From NCBI GenBank assembly GCA_030844565.1, contig JAUUNK010000284.1, positions 1 through 6,054 on the forward strand: a stretch of 6,054 bases of DNA. The letters run 5' to 3'. Below are positions 1 to 5,086 of this stretch, piece after piece (within the stretch, counting starts at the first letter, position 1; every line of letters starts with the position of its first letter). The translations under genes and the position numbers were made by a program. Source of the stretch: Bacteroides ovatus (lineage in GTDB: Bacteria > Bacteroidota > Bacteroidia > Bacteroidales > Bacteroidaceae). The notes below the pieces were generated by a model. That model did no database searches, had not been told where the DNA came from, and saw nothing but the letters and a program-made list of their open reading frames with translations.

Positions 1-20
1 GAGTCCCGTACGCACCGCTT
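1..20 (+). tRNA. 3' end of a tRNA gene (partial, cut by window edge)
   Basis: The first bases fit the last part of a tRNA. GAGT fits T-loop positions 57-60, CCCGT the 3' half of the T stem starting at C61, ACGCACC the 3' acceptor strand, and G at position 16 the discriminator base G73. No CCA is encoded, which is common in Bacteroides tRNA genes. A terminator follows closely, and a tyrosine recombinase gene starts about 240 bp downstream, the classic arrangement for an element inserted at a tRNA 3' end. The 5' part lies outside the window, so the anticodon and isotype cannot be read. A complete gene should begin with an acceptor strand complementary to ACGCACC (GGTGCGT). The parse is structural only. 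Confidence 0.62.
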
Positions 21-40
21 CTCAAGAAAGCAAAATTAGG

Positions 41-76
41 AAAAGCTCTGATTCTTAACAGAATTGGGGCTTTTTT
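41..76 (+). terminator. rho-independent terminator after the tRNA
   Basis: Arms at 41-55 and 60-74 pair over 15 positions, 12 Watson-Crick and three G-T wobbles, around a 4-base loop TAAC. The 3' arm runs into a six-T tract at 71-76. It would end the tRNA transcript and shield the integrase region from read-through. Confidence 0.82.
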
Positions 77-109
77 ATTGTTTACGACGAGGCAAAATGT
101 AGTATTTCT

Positions 110-186
110 ATGAAGTATGTCAGGTGCAAATTCAGGGGCTTTTTTAAAGGCCATATAAAAAGCCCCCGGTGTGCATTATACTTCAT
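110..186. repeat. 77-bp nested inverted repeat at the element end
   Basis: Three inverted repeats share nearly one centre, near 148-151. The outer arms are ATGAAGTAT (110-118) and ATACTTCAT (178-186). The middle arms are TGCA (125-128 and 172-175). The inner arms are GGGGCTTTTT (135-144) and AAAAAGCCCC (157-166). The inner arms match perfectly, but no T tract follows on either strand, so it is not a standard terminator. It lies between the tRNA terminator and the integrase, where attP arm sites or a cruciform would be expected. Its role is inferred from position only. Confidence 0.6.
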
Positions 187-229
187 TGATTTTCATGTTT
201 TTGCGTAGGATTTGTCTGTTCCCTACTTA

Positions 230-251
230 TTAATTTTACAACGTAAATTAA
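230..251. promoter_or_regulatory. dyad immediately upstream of the integrase start
   Basis: TTAATTTTAC (230-239) and GTAAATTAA (243-251) are inverted around AAC, with one extra T in the left arm. The core is TTTAC-AAC-GTAAA (235-247). It ends 7 bp before the integrase ATG, so it could be an operator or a leader hairpin controlling integrase expression. A related half-site, TTTACGACG, lies at 81-89 and matches 235-243 at 8 of 9 bases. No convincing TAnnTTTG box was found for the integrase. Confidence 0.4.
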
Positions 252-258
252 GAGCGGT

Positions 259-1497
259 ATGAAACAGGAATCGATGAAAGTTTTGTTCTTCATACGCAAG
301 AGCAAATTATTGAAAAACGGTGAGGCACCGATTTTTCTTCGTGTGACAGTTAATGGGCAGCAGGATGAAATCCGAATCCAGCGTTCTGTTCCAATTAAAT
401 TATGGAATAACACCAAGGGTTGCAGCAAGGGAAAGGACCGGACATCGGTGGAACTGAACAGCTACATTGAGTCATTAACCATTCGTCTGTATCAGATTCA
501 TAAGGAATTGGTATGTCGGGAGGCTTTGATAACTCCCAAGCATCTTTTAGTAAAATTATTTTCAAAGGAGGAACGGCGTACGGTGCTGGGCACAATGAAG
601 AAGTACATGGAGGACTGGACGGCATTAATCGGCAAGGAATATCAAAAGTCCACTCTTTCCCGCTATGGTAATTGTTATGACTCCTTGCAGACCGTAATCA
701 ATGAATTCTACAAAAAAGAGGATATTTCCTTCAATGAACTGAATGGAGAGTTTATTGATGCTTTTGAGATGCATCTACGGATTGTGCGAAAACTGTCCCA
801 GAATACGCTGACCAAGTACATGAGCTGTTTCAGGAAAATAATCGGAATAGCCCGGGATAACGGATGGCTGACCATCGATCCTCTTGCCGGAAAGCGTAAG
901 AGGCTGTTCCGAAAGGAAGAAACTTGCCCGACTTTCTTGACTTTAGAGGAGTTACAACGGATTATATCGAAAGATTTTTCAACAACTCGACTGGAGCACG
1001 TGAAGGATTTTTTTCTTTTCTGTTGTCTGACCGGCATGTCGTATATTGATGTGAGTACCCTGCTACCTATCCATTTGTACCGCGACAATAAGGGGCAATT
1101 GTGGATACACAAGTCCAGGGTGAAAATCACTGCGGCCAAGGAGACTTGCACAAGCAATGTGCCGTTGCTGGCTCCTGCTGTTGCTATTCTTGAGAAATAC
1201 AAAGGGTGGAATTCTGACAATCCGGACGGTCCGTGCCTGCCGGTTCCGTCCAATCAGAAGATGAATGAGTATTTGAAGGAGATAGCCACGCTGTGCCGGA
1301 TCAATAAGCGGTTAACCGTGCATGTTGCAAGACATACCTTCGGAACGACTGTCACGCTGGCGAACAACGTTGCTTTACAAAATGTGTCGAAGATGCTGGG
1401 ACACTCCTCAACGCGCATGACCCAGCACTATGCCCGTGTGTTGGATAAAAACATTATGGAAGATATGCAGGGGGTTGCAAAGTTGATTTTCAAATAG
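259..1497 (+). CDS. tyrosine recombinase / integrase, IntDOT-like
   Basis: Site-specific DNA integrase of 412 residues, the usual size for Bacteroides element integrases, which integrates and excises an element by strand cleavage through a tyrosine. The N-terminal arm-binding region (about 1-95, with RVTVNGQQDEIRI) and the SAM-like core-binding domain (about 108-205) precede the catalytic domain (about 225-412). Visible catalytic positions are K in the RVKI strand (about 289), H355 and R358 in HVARH, H382 in LGHSS, and the nucleophile Y391 in QHYARV. The first catalytic Arg of the family (TGLR) is absent: the sequence reads CLTGMSYIDV, with S261 there, as known for the CTnDOT integrase; R287 nearby may compensate, as proposed for that enzyme. 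ATG 259 follows AAGAGCGGT, a weak ribosome site; a second in-frame ATG six codons in is possible. A terminator follows, and the HTH operon beyond is convergent. The gene looks intact. Confidence 0.95.
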   Translation: MKQESMKVLFFIRKSKLLKNGEAPIFLRVTVNGQQDEIRIQRSVPIKLWNNTKGCSKGKDRTSVELNSYIESLTIRLYQIHKELVCREALITPKHLLVKLFSKEERRTVLGTMKKYMEDWTALIGKEYQKSTLSRYGNCYDSLQTVINEFYKKEDISFNELNGEFIDAFEMHLRIVRKLSQNTLTKYMSCFRKIIGIARDNGWLTIDPLAGKRKRLFRKEETCPTFLTLEELQRIISKDFSTTRLEHVKDFFLFCCLTGMSYIDVSTLLPIHLYRDNKGQLWIHKSRVKITAAKETCTSNVPLLAPAVAILEKYKGWNSDNPDGPCLPVPSNQKMNEYLKEIATLCRINKRLTVHVARHTFGTTVTLANNVALQNVSKMLGHSSTRMTQHYARVLDKNIMEDMQGVAKLIFK

Positions 1498-1506
1498 AAG
1501 TAAAAT

Positions 1507-1539
1507 GGTCGCATTCTGTCGGATTGAATGCGGCCTTTT
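1507..1539 (+). terminator. terminator of the integrase gene
   Basis: GGTCGCATTC (1507-1516) pairs with GAATGCGGCC (1526-1535), 10 bp with one T-G wobble and a 9-base loop. TTTT (1536-1539) follows. It begins 10 bp after the integrase stop codon. Confidence 0.8.
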
Positions 1540-1552
1540 CCTATAAAATATC

Positions 1553-1571
1553 GTTTGAACATTATTCAAAC
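1553..1571 (-). terminator. possible weak terminator of the first HTH operon
   Basis: GTTTGAA (1553-1559) and TTCAAAC (1565-1571) form a perfect 7-bp stem with a 5-base loop, 16 bp beyond the stop of the last minus-strand gene. On the minus strand only a broken T run (GATATTTTAT) follows and the stem is AT-rich. This makes it a weak candidate. Confidence 0.4.
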
Positions 1572-1586
1572 AGATTTCGAATGGTA

Positions 1587-1877
1587 TTAAAACATCTCCC
1601 TGCGATTTTCGGATAGCAGTTTCTCAATATCGCTTTCCCTATAGAGTATTTTTCCTCCGATTTGATAATAGGGAATTTTTCCACAATTGCGGTATTCTAA
1701 TAATGTGCGCTTGGTCAACTTGAGCATTTCCGACAGTTCTGTGTCTGTTAGAAAACGTTCTCCATTCAGGGAAGGGCTATAGCTTGATTTCAAGGCATCA
1801 ACAAGCGTTGAGATTTTCTTCATCTCATCGAAAAACCGAAGGACTTCTTTATGTGTTTTGGTAACGATTTCTCCCAT
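1587..1877 (-). CDS. HTH_17 (MerR/excisionase-like) DNA-binding protein B1
   Basis: A 96-residue protein with a winged helix-turn-helix of the HTH_17 / excisionase type. The N-terminal third (about 5-35) is helical and may dimerise. LNGERFLTDTELSEMLKL (38-55) opens the HTH, RTLLEYRNCGKIPYY (57-71) carries the recognition helix, and IGGKILYRESDIEKLL (73-88) is the wing and closing helix. It is the second gene of a minus-strand operon, 2 bp after the stop of A1, so translation is likely coupled. Over the HTH block it is about two thirds identical to B2 at 4143-3841. Such proteins sit beside integrases in Bacteroides elements, and some (Xis2c/Xis2d-type in CTnDOT) act as directionality factors. 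An excisionase role here is inferred from context; a plain regulator is the alternative. Confidence 0.88.
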   Translation of the reverse strand: MGEIVTKTHKEVLRFFDEMKKISTLVDALKSSYSPSLNGERFLTDTELSEMLKLTKRTLLEYRNCGKIPYYQIGGKILYRESDIEKLLSENRREMF

Positions 1878-1879
1878 GA

Positions 1880-2161
1880 CTATTTTTTCTTTTGTACGGT
1901 TGTTAGTAATGACATGACATCCTGTTTGCGATAAAAGATTTTTTTGTCTATCCGGGTGAAGGACAGTGTACCATTGTTTCTCAGATGTTGCAGGGAACGG
2001 GAAGATATGCTGAGTACCTCACAGACTTTCTTGCTGTCCAACCATTCATCGGTCTCTTTTCTCAAACAAATATCTTGTAACTCTTCCAGTTTACTTTTCA
2101 AAGAATGCCATGCGGCTGCCATCTCTTTGAATGTCCCGGCTTCAATACTCACGATTTCCAT
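1880..2161 (-). CDS. HTH_17 DNA-binding protein A1 (first gene of operon copy 1)
   Basis: A 93-residue protein beginning MEIVSIEAGTF. The frame stays open to 2227, but the internal ATG at 2161 is preferred for two reasons. A TACATTTG -7 box at 2192-2185 puts the transcript start downstream of the longer start, and the paralogue A2 begins with the same MEIVSIEA. Residues 5-35 look helical. DEWLDSKKVCEVLSISSRSLQHLRNNG (38-64) is the HTH, and RIDKKIFYRKQDVMSLL (70-86) the wing. The C-terminus is basic (QKKK). It shares an operon with B1 in tight spacing. By family it is a DNA-binding regulator or excisionase-like accessory factor; the target is unknown. The phased CATCA repeats just upstream are candidate binding sites. 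Confidence 0.85.
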   Translation of the reverse strand: MEIVSIEAGTFKEMAAAWHSLKSKLEELQDICLRKETDEWLDSKKVCEVLSISSRSLQHLRNNGTLSFTRIDKKIFYRKQDVMSLLTTVQKKK

Positions 2162-2184
2162 AAGCGATATTTTTTTGTTTGACA

Positions 2185-2216
2185 CAAATGTAATGTTGTT
2201 TGTAGATAAATGGTAA
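2185..2216 (-). promoter_or_regulatory. Bacteroides-type promoter of HTH operon 1
   Basis: On the minus strand TACATTTG (2192-2185) is an exact match to the Bacteroides -7 consensus TAnnTTTG. TTA (2216-2214) is 21 bp upstream as an imperfect -33 TTG. The predicted start lies about 17 bp before the ATG at 2161. The box and the following TCAAACAAAAA leader recur before A2 at 4469-4462. Confidence 0.72.
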
Positions 2217-2221
2217 CCTCC

Positions 2222-2250
2222 TGACATCAGATTTCATCAAATGTCATCAG
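2222..2250. repeat. three CATCA direct repeats at 10-bp spacing
   Basis: TGACATCAG (2222-2230), TTTCATCAA (2232-2240) and TGTCATCAG (2242-2250) place CATCA at 2225, 2235 and 2245, one helical turn apart. They lie just upstream of the -33 region of HTH operon 1 and just downstream of the decayed integrase. They could be operator sites for the HTH proteins or arm-type sites of the lost recombinase. Confidence 0.6.
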
Positions 2251-2282
2251 CTGTCGGAGGCGGTTTAAATAAACTAATGTTT

Positions 2283-2462
2283 TTAATATTCAAGCCGGTC
2301 TTTCAAGATCCGCATGTCGTTCATGACTTTCTTACAAGTAATTTTGGCGTATGCCTGTGTGAATCTGAGGCGGGTATGCCCCAATACCTTGGATAAAGTT
2401 TTTATAGTTATTCCAATTTCCACGCAAACAGTAGCTTGTGATTTCCTTATTTCTTTTGGTAT
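2283..2462 (-). pseudogene. remnant of a second tyrosine recombinase (C-terminal end)
   Basis: Reading the minus strand from about 2447 to the TAA at 2283-2285 gives a clear recombinase tail. ATVCVEIGIT leads into IKTLSKVLGHTRLRFTQAY, with the LGH motif and the nucleophile Tyr in QAYAKI, and ends ILKDRLEY before the stop. This aligns with residues 358-405 of the intact integrase (RHTFGTTV..., LGHSS, QHYAR) but is clearly a different recombinase, closer in wording to the common LSKxLGHT integrases. Upstream of about 2447 the similarity fades into IPKEIRKSQ, with no HxxR box, and no start codon or catalytic domain is present. Only about 55 residues survive. The remnant shows that another integrase gene once stood here. 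It is too short for normal gene calling. Confidence 0.85.
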
Positions 2463-2560
2463 AATTAAATGAATTTCTGTTTTTTATTTAAAATATAAAA
2501 CCTATTAAAAAATGGCGAATATTGATTATGGTTAAGTAAATCTATTATCAGGAAATCTAA

Positions 2561-2597
2561 AATGCCATCTAATGCCTTTTGCTAACATCTGATGACA
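2561..2597. repeat. inverted CATCA-type repeats, right of the integrase remnant
   Basis: CATCTAATG (2565-2573) and CATCTGATG (2586-2594) are 21 bp apart, two helical turns. Read on the minus strand, TGTCATCAGATG (2597-2586) matches 2242-2253 at 11 of 12 bases, so these face the left cluster and bracket the integrase remnant. AATGCC also repeats at 2561 and 2571, a 10-bp period. Confidence 0.5.
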
Positions 2598-2612
2598 CTA
2601 ATTTTCTGATTA

Positions 2613-2620
2613 CAAATATA
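2613..2620 (-). promoter_or_regulatory. possible relict minus-strand promoter box
   Basis: TATATTTG on the minus strand (2620-2613) matches TAnnTTTG exactly. It points towards the decayed integrase, where no intact gene now exists, so it may be a leftover promoter. A TTA about 22 bp upstream is only a weak -33. A chance match in AT-rich DNA is plausible. Confidence 0.25.
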
Positions 2621-2675
2621 AATCCCTTCTTTGCCATGTATGTAACAGAAAAAAGTTTATCAAAAATGTTATGAC

Positions 2676-3542
2676 ATGAACATCCAAGAAGCAAAAAGTA
2701 TTCGAATCATTGATTTTTTAGCCGTTTTGGGGCATACTCCGGTGAAACAGCGCGGAAGCAGTGTGTGGTACAAATCTCCTTTCCGTATGGAAAAAGAGGC
2801 ATCTTTTAAAGTTGACCTTCATAAAAATCTATGGTATGATTTTGGTTTGGGCAAGGGAGGTGACATTATAACATTAGCTTTAGAAATTTATCAAACACAT
2901 GACATAAGTTATGCGCTGCAATGTATTGGCAATAAAAGACGAGCCTTCAAACCTATCAGTATTTCCTATCCTGTTGAAGAAATTCAGCCCGCTTTTAAAG
3001 ATTTGAAAGTCAATCCTCTCACAAACCTGGTACTGCTGGCTTATTTGAAAGAGCGGAAGATTGATATGGAATTGGCACAGAAGGTATGCAAGGAAGTCTA
3101 TTTTAAACAAAATGGAAAAAAATATTTTGCCATTGCTTTTCCTAATATTTCTGGAGGATATGAAGTGCGAAATAGGTACTTCAAAGGTTGTATAGCCCCG
3201 AAAGCCATTACTTATATTTCGCATGAACCGAAGAGCGAGGGATGTTATCTATTTGAAGGATTTATTGACTATTTGTCTTTCAAACCGGCTTTCCCCTTTT
3301 TAAAGGATGGAGATTGTATAGTGTTGAATTCCGTAAGTAATTTGCAGAAAGCTTTTCCCTATCTTTCTTTGTATAAAGACATTTATTGTTGTTTGGATAA
3401 TGACAATAGCGGGAAAGTTGCTGTGCAAACATTAAAACAGAAGTATGGGTTGCATGTTCACGACCTTTCATATACATATTCCCAGTATAAAGACCTAAAT
3501 GAATATCTGTGTCAAAGAGATAATGAACCCTTATCAAAGTAG
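2676..3542 (+). CDS. primase-like Toprim protein with a degenerate CHC2 domain
   Basis: A 288-residue protein of the CHC2/Toprim type found in Bacteroides mobile elements, expected to act in priming or initiating element replication. Residues 1-85 follow the CHC2 fold: WYKSPFRMEKEASFKVD (31-47), then LWYDFGLGKGGDIITLAL (52-69). The Cys/His positions that bind zinc in DnaG are Ser, Arg, Tyr or Gly here, so zinc binding is not expected; the same loss is common in this element-borne group. The Toprim part spans about 185-275, with LFEGFIDYLS (E194, D198) and CLDNDNSGK (D241, D243), the acidic metal-binding residues. At 288 residues it is far shorter than DnaG and lacks a helicase-binding domain. 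ATG 2676 is forced, since the two nearby upstream ATGs hit stops at once; there is no Shine-Dalgarno. It stands alone on its strand, and no relaxase or replication initiator is next to it. Primer synthesis itself is inferred. Confidence 0.88.
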   Translation: MNIQEAKSIRIIDFLAVLGHTPVKQRGSSVWYKSPFRMEKEASFKVDLHKNLWYDFGLGKGGDIITLALEIYQTHDISYALQCIGNKRRAFKPISISYPVEEIQPAFKDLKVNPLTNLVLLAYLKERKIDMELAQKVCKEVYFKQNGKKYFAIAFPNISGGYEVRNRYFKGCIAPKAITYISHEPKSEGCYLFEGFIDYLSFKPAFPFLKDGDCIVLNSVSNLQKAFPYLSLYKDIYCCLDNDNSGKVAVQTLKQKYGLHVHDLSYTYSQYKDLNEYLCQRDNEPLSK

Positions 3543-3776
3543 CATTTTTTAATGTCTGTTTTTATATATACTGTTGTCCAAGAGAGCCGGATGGTCCGAA
3601 TGCCATCCGGTCAAATTAATAACTTAGTACATAATTGTTTAGGTGTTTTTGAAATTTGATAGTAGGTGGGAGAAACAGTCCGGGCTTTCTATTAAGTTGT
3701 GGGTATCCGGACCCCATGGATGGTCTAGTAGGGCACACTTTTGTTGATTGGTGAATACCGGGAAAAAGAAAAAAAC
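3543..3776. other. gene-free spacer with GC-rich hairpins
   Basis: No convincing gene was found. CCGGATGG (3587-3594) and CCATCCGG (3603-3610) form a perfect 8-bp stem with an 8-base loop but no T tract follows. GTCCGG (3678-3683) and CCGGAC (3707-3712) form a second, looser pair. ATCCGG recurs at 3605 and 3705. The GC-rich pockets stand out from AT-rich surroundings. Hairpin, oriT-like or small-RNA roles cannot be told apart from sequence alone. Confidence 0.45.
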
Positions 3777-3820
3777 AGCATCCTCTTTTCAAGCTATTTG
3801 TCTTTTTGAGGATGCTTTTT
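3777..3820. terminator. bidirectional terminator between convergent genes
   Basis: AGCATCCTC (3777-3785) and GAGGATGCT (3808-3816) form a perfect 9-bp stem with a 22-base loop. On + the stem runs into TTTTT to 3820. On - it is followed by GTTTTTTTC. It can end both the Toprim transcript and the second HTH operon. Confidence 0.8.
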
Positions 3821-3840
3821 AGATAAGTAAGGTTGCTGGA

Positions 3841-4143
3841 TTATCTGTTATAGAATGCTTCTAACCGGTTCTTTTCCAATAGTAACAGGATGTCTTTTTC
3901 CTTATATAATAATTTGCCGCCTATCTTGTAATAGGGAAGTTTTCCGTTCATGCGGTAATCTACCAGTGTTCTTCGGGTAATCTTTAATTTTTCGGCGAGT
4001 TCGCTATCTGTCATATAGCGTTCACCATTTAAAATCGGACGGAACTTTTCCGTTTGTGTATCCAACAGTCCAGACAGCATATCAATGTTCCGGAAAAAGT
4101 GTGCGATTTCAGGACTTTCCTTGGTTAGCAGAGTTTGAGTCAT
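3841..4143 (-). CDS. HTH_17 DNA-binding protein B2 (paralogue of B1)
   Basis: A 100-residue winged HTH protein. A helical N-terminus (10-35) precedes LNGERYMTDSELAEKLKI (38-55), the recognition-helix segment RTLVDYRMNGKLPYY (58-72) and the wing IGGKLLYKEKDILLLL (74-89). Over this block it is about two thirds identical to B1; outside it the two diverge, so the duplication is old. It lies 10 bp after the stop of A2 in the same operon, with no clear Shine-Dalgarno. The conserved GGK(I/L)LY wing and order A-then-B suggest the A and B proteins work as a pair, for example as heteromeric excisionase or repressor. That partnership is inferred. Its stop codon lies 20 bp before the bidirectional terminator. 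Confidence 0.88.
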   Translation of the reverse strand: MTQTLLTKESPEIAHFFRNIDMLSGLLDTQTEKFRPILNGERYMTDSELAEKLKITRRTLVDYRMNGKLPYYKIGGKLLYKEKDILLLLEKNRLEAFYNR

Positions 4144-4153
4144 AATATTACGT

Positions 4154-4438
4154 TTAAGGAGTTACCTGATGAATCGTATTTTCTAGAAAACGGATAATGT
4201 CTTGTCGTTTATAATATACTTTACGATCTATATAACTATATGGAATAGCTCTGCTTCTTCGAAGCAACAATAGCTTTCTGGGGGATATATCCATTAATAT
4301 GCATGCTTCTTGATTGTCTATCCAGTCATCCATGTTTTGGGTGCTTCCTCCACAGATTTCATATACTTTTTTTGCAATGGCATCAAGTGCGTGATTCATT
4401 TCCATGAATGTTTTTGCTTCGATACTTACAATTTCCAT
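4154..4438 (-). CDS. HTH_17 DNA-binding protein A2 (paralogue of A1)
   Basis: A 94-residue protein beginning MEIVSIEAKTF, sharing its first eight residues and overall plan with A1. The frame is open to 4567, but ATG 4438 is chosen because the TACCTTTG promoter box at 4469-4462 would start transcription about 17 bp before it, and the extra upstream residues have no counterpart in A1. DDWIDNQEACILMDISPRKLLLLRRS (37-62) is the HTH, and YIDRKVYYKRQDIIRFLE (69-86) the wing. It is more diverged from A1 than B2 is from B1. First gene of the second HTH operon, convergent with the Toprim gene. DNA binding is confident by family; excisionase or repressor function is inferred from context. Confidence 0.83.
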   Translation of the reverse strand: MEIVSIEAKTFMEMNHALDAIAKKVYEICGGSTQNMDDWIDNQEACILMDISPRKLLLLRRSRAIPYSYIDRKVYYKRQDIIRFLENTIHQVTP

Positions 4439-4461
4439 AGGCTTCTTGTTTTTGTTTGATA

Positions 4462-4493
4462 CAAAGGTATGTCTAAAGAATATTGATTTCCAA
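4462..4493 (-). promoter_or_regulatory. Bacteroides-type promoter of HTH operon 2
   Basis: Minus-strand TACCTTTG (4469-4462) fits TAnnTTTG exactly, with TTG (4493-4491) 21 bp upstream as the -33 element. The leader continues GTATCAAACAAAAA, nearly the same as in operon 1 (GTGTCAAACAAAAA). Confidence 0.78.
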
Positions 4494-4540
4494 ACTTTTG
4501 TCCATGGTTGTCGCCGAATTTCATTAGGTTTCATTTTCTG

Positions 4541-4647
4541 TTTACAAGGTGTAAAGAAAATGTACACTCTGTTTGGAAAGTTTACAATATGGAGGTTTAC
4601 ACTTTATCCTGTCAATGTATGAAATTCAACCTATATTGTGCTGTAAA
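4541..4647. promoter_or_regulatory. cluster of TTTACA/TGTAAA sites with a perfect dyad
   Basis: TTTACA-AGG-TGTAAA (4541-4555) is a perfect inverted repeat. More copies follow: TGTACA (4561-4566), TTTACA (4581-4586), TTTACA (4596-4601) and TGTAAA (4642-4647). Six sites in 107 bp lie between the promoter of HTH operon 2 and the divergent HTH/NYN operon, a natural place for a shared operator. They could also be origin-like or recombinase arm sites. The protein that binds is unknown. Confidence 0.5.
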
Positions 4648-4786
4648 TCAAATATTTGTTATCGCTGAATATATCTTCAGTTTTCGTTTGGCACATCCTT
4701 TTCACTATACCTGGCATATACTCTTGTAGTGCGCACAAGGAGGGTATCGAAGTAATCACCTTTTAAACTGACAGGAGAAATATAGT
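4648..4786 (+). promoter_or_regulatory. upstream region of the HTH/NYN operon
   Basis: No exact TAnnTTTG box is present; TTCGTTTG (4683-4690) has one mismatch and is the best candidate. CTGAA (4672-adjacent, within 4664-4680) pairs loosely with TTCAG (4676-4680). GTGCGCAC (4729-4736) is a perfect palindrome flanked by CTTGT (4723-4727) and ACAAG (4735-4739). AGGAG (4773-4777) lies 9 bp before the ATG, the clearest Shine-Dalgarno in the window. Confidence 0.35.
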
Positions 4787-5086
4787 ATGTATGTAGATAA
4801 TGAGATACTCGAAAGAATGATACTGACTATTGTGGAAGGTTTTGACCGCATTGAAAAGAAGCTGGACCGTATGAATCGACTGAAGGAATGCTTGGAAGGG
4901 GACACCTTGCTGGACAACTATGACCTTGCCCAACTTCTTGGCGTTACGCAGCGTACCCTTGCCCGTTACCGTGAAAAAGGATTGATACGTTATTACCACA
5001 TGAGCGAGAACGGTAAAAACTATTACCGGAGTTCGGAAATCCAGGAGTTCCTGAAACAACGGGGAAAAAAGAAAGATCCGTCATGA
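4787..5086 (+). CDS. small helix-turn-helix protein upstream of the NYN gene
   Basis: A 99-residue protein of a third HTH type, distinct from the A and B pairs. Residues 6-36 form an amphipathic helix with coiled-coil character (ILERMILTIVEGFDRIEKKLDR). LLDNYDLAQLLGVTQRTLARYREKG (41-65) is the HTH, and YYHMSENGKNYYRSSEIQEFL (69-89) the wing. The tail is basic (QRGKKK). It has a good ribosome site, AGGAG, 9 bp upstream of the ATG. The stop TGA overlaps an ATG (ATGA at 5083-5086) that opens a 24-residue frame running up to the NYN gene, so the genes are probably one operon. The likely role is transcriptional control of its own operon. The richer GC content from here on suggests an origin different from the preceding AT-rich genes. 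Confidence 0.85.
   Translation: MYVDNEILERMILTIVEGFDRIEKKLDRMNRLKECLEGDTLLDNYDLAQLLGVTQRTLARYREKGLIRYYHMSENGKNYYRSSEIQEFLKQRGKKKDPS

Noticed and set aside
157..176. Inner dyad at 135-166 as a terminator
   Set aside because: No T tract follows the stem on either strand.
708..1253. 181-codon open frame on the minus strand inside the integrase
   Set aside because: Antisense shadow of a well-supported gene; no recognisable domain and no ribosome site.
2162..2227. Upstream extension of A1 to an ATG at 2227
   Set aside because: It would place translation start upstream of the -7 box; A2 shares MEIVSIEA as its first residues but not the extension.
2222..2250. CATCA repeats as a CRISPR array
   Set aside because: Units are 10 bp with no spacer sequences and no cas genes nearby.
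4439..4567. Upstream extension of A2 to an ATG at 4567
   Set aside because: The TACCTTTG promoter lies inside it, and the extra residues do not match A1.
4404..4729. Two overlapping plus-strand frames over the A2 start and the TTTACA spacer
   Set aside because: They overlap the promoter and start of A2 antisense, contain the repeat cluster and show no family features.
4729..4736. GTGCGCAC as a second copy of the tRNA end (attachment site)
   Set aside because: Only about five bases match the tRNA acceptor sequence in a row, well within chance.
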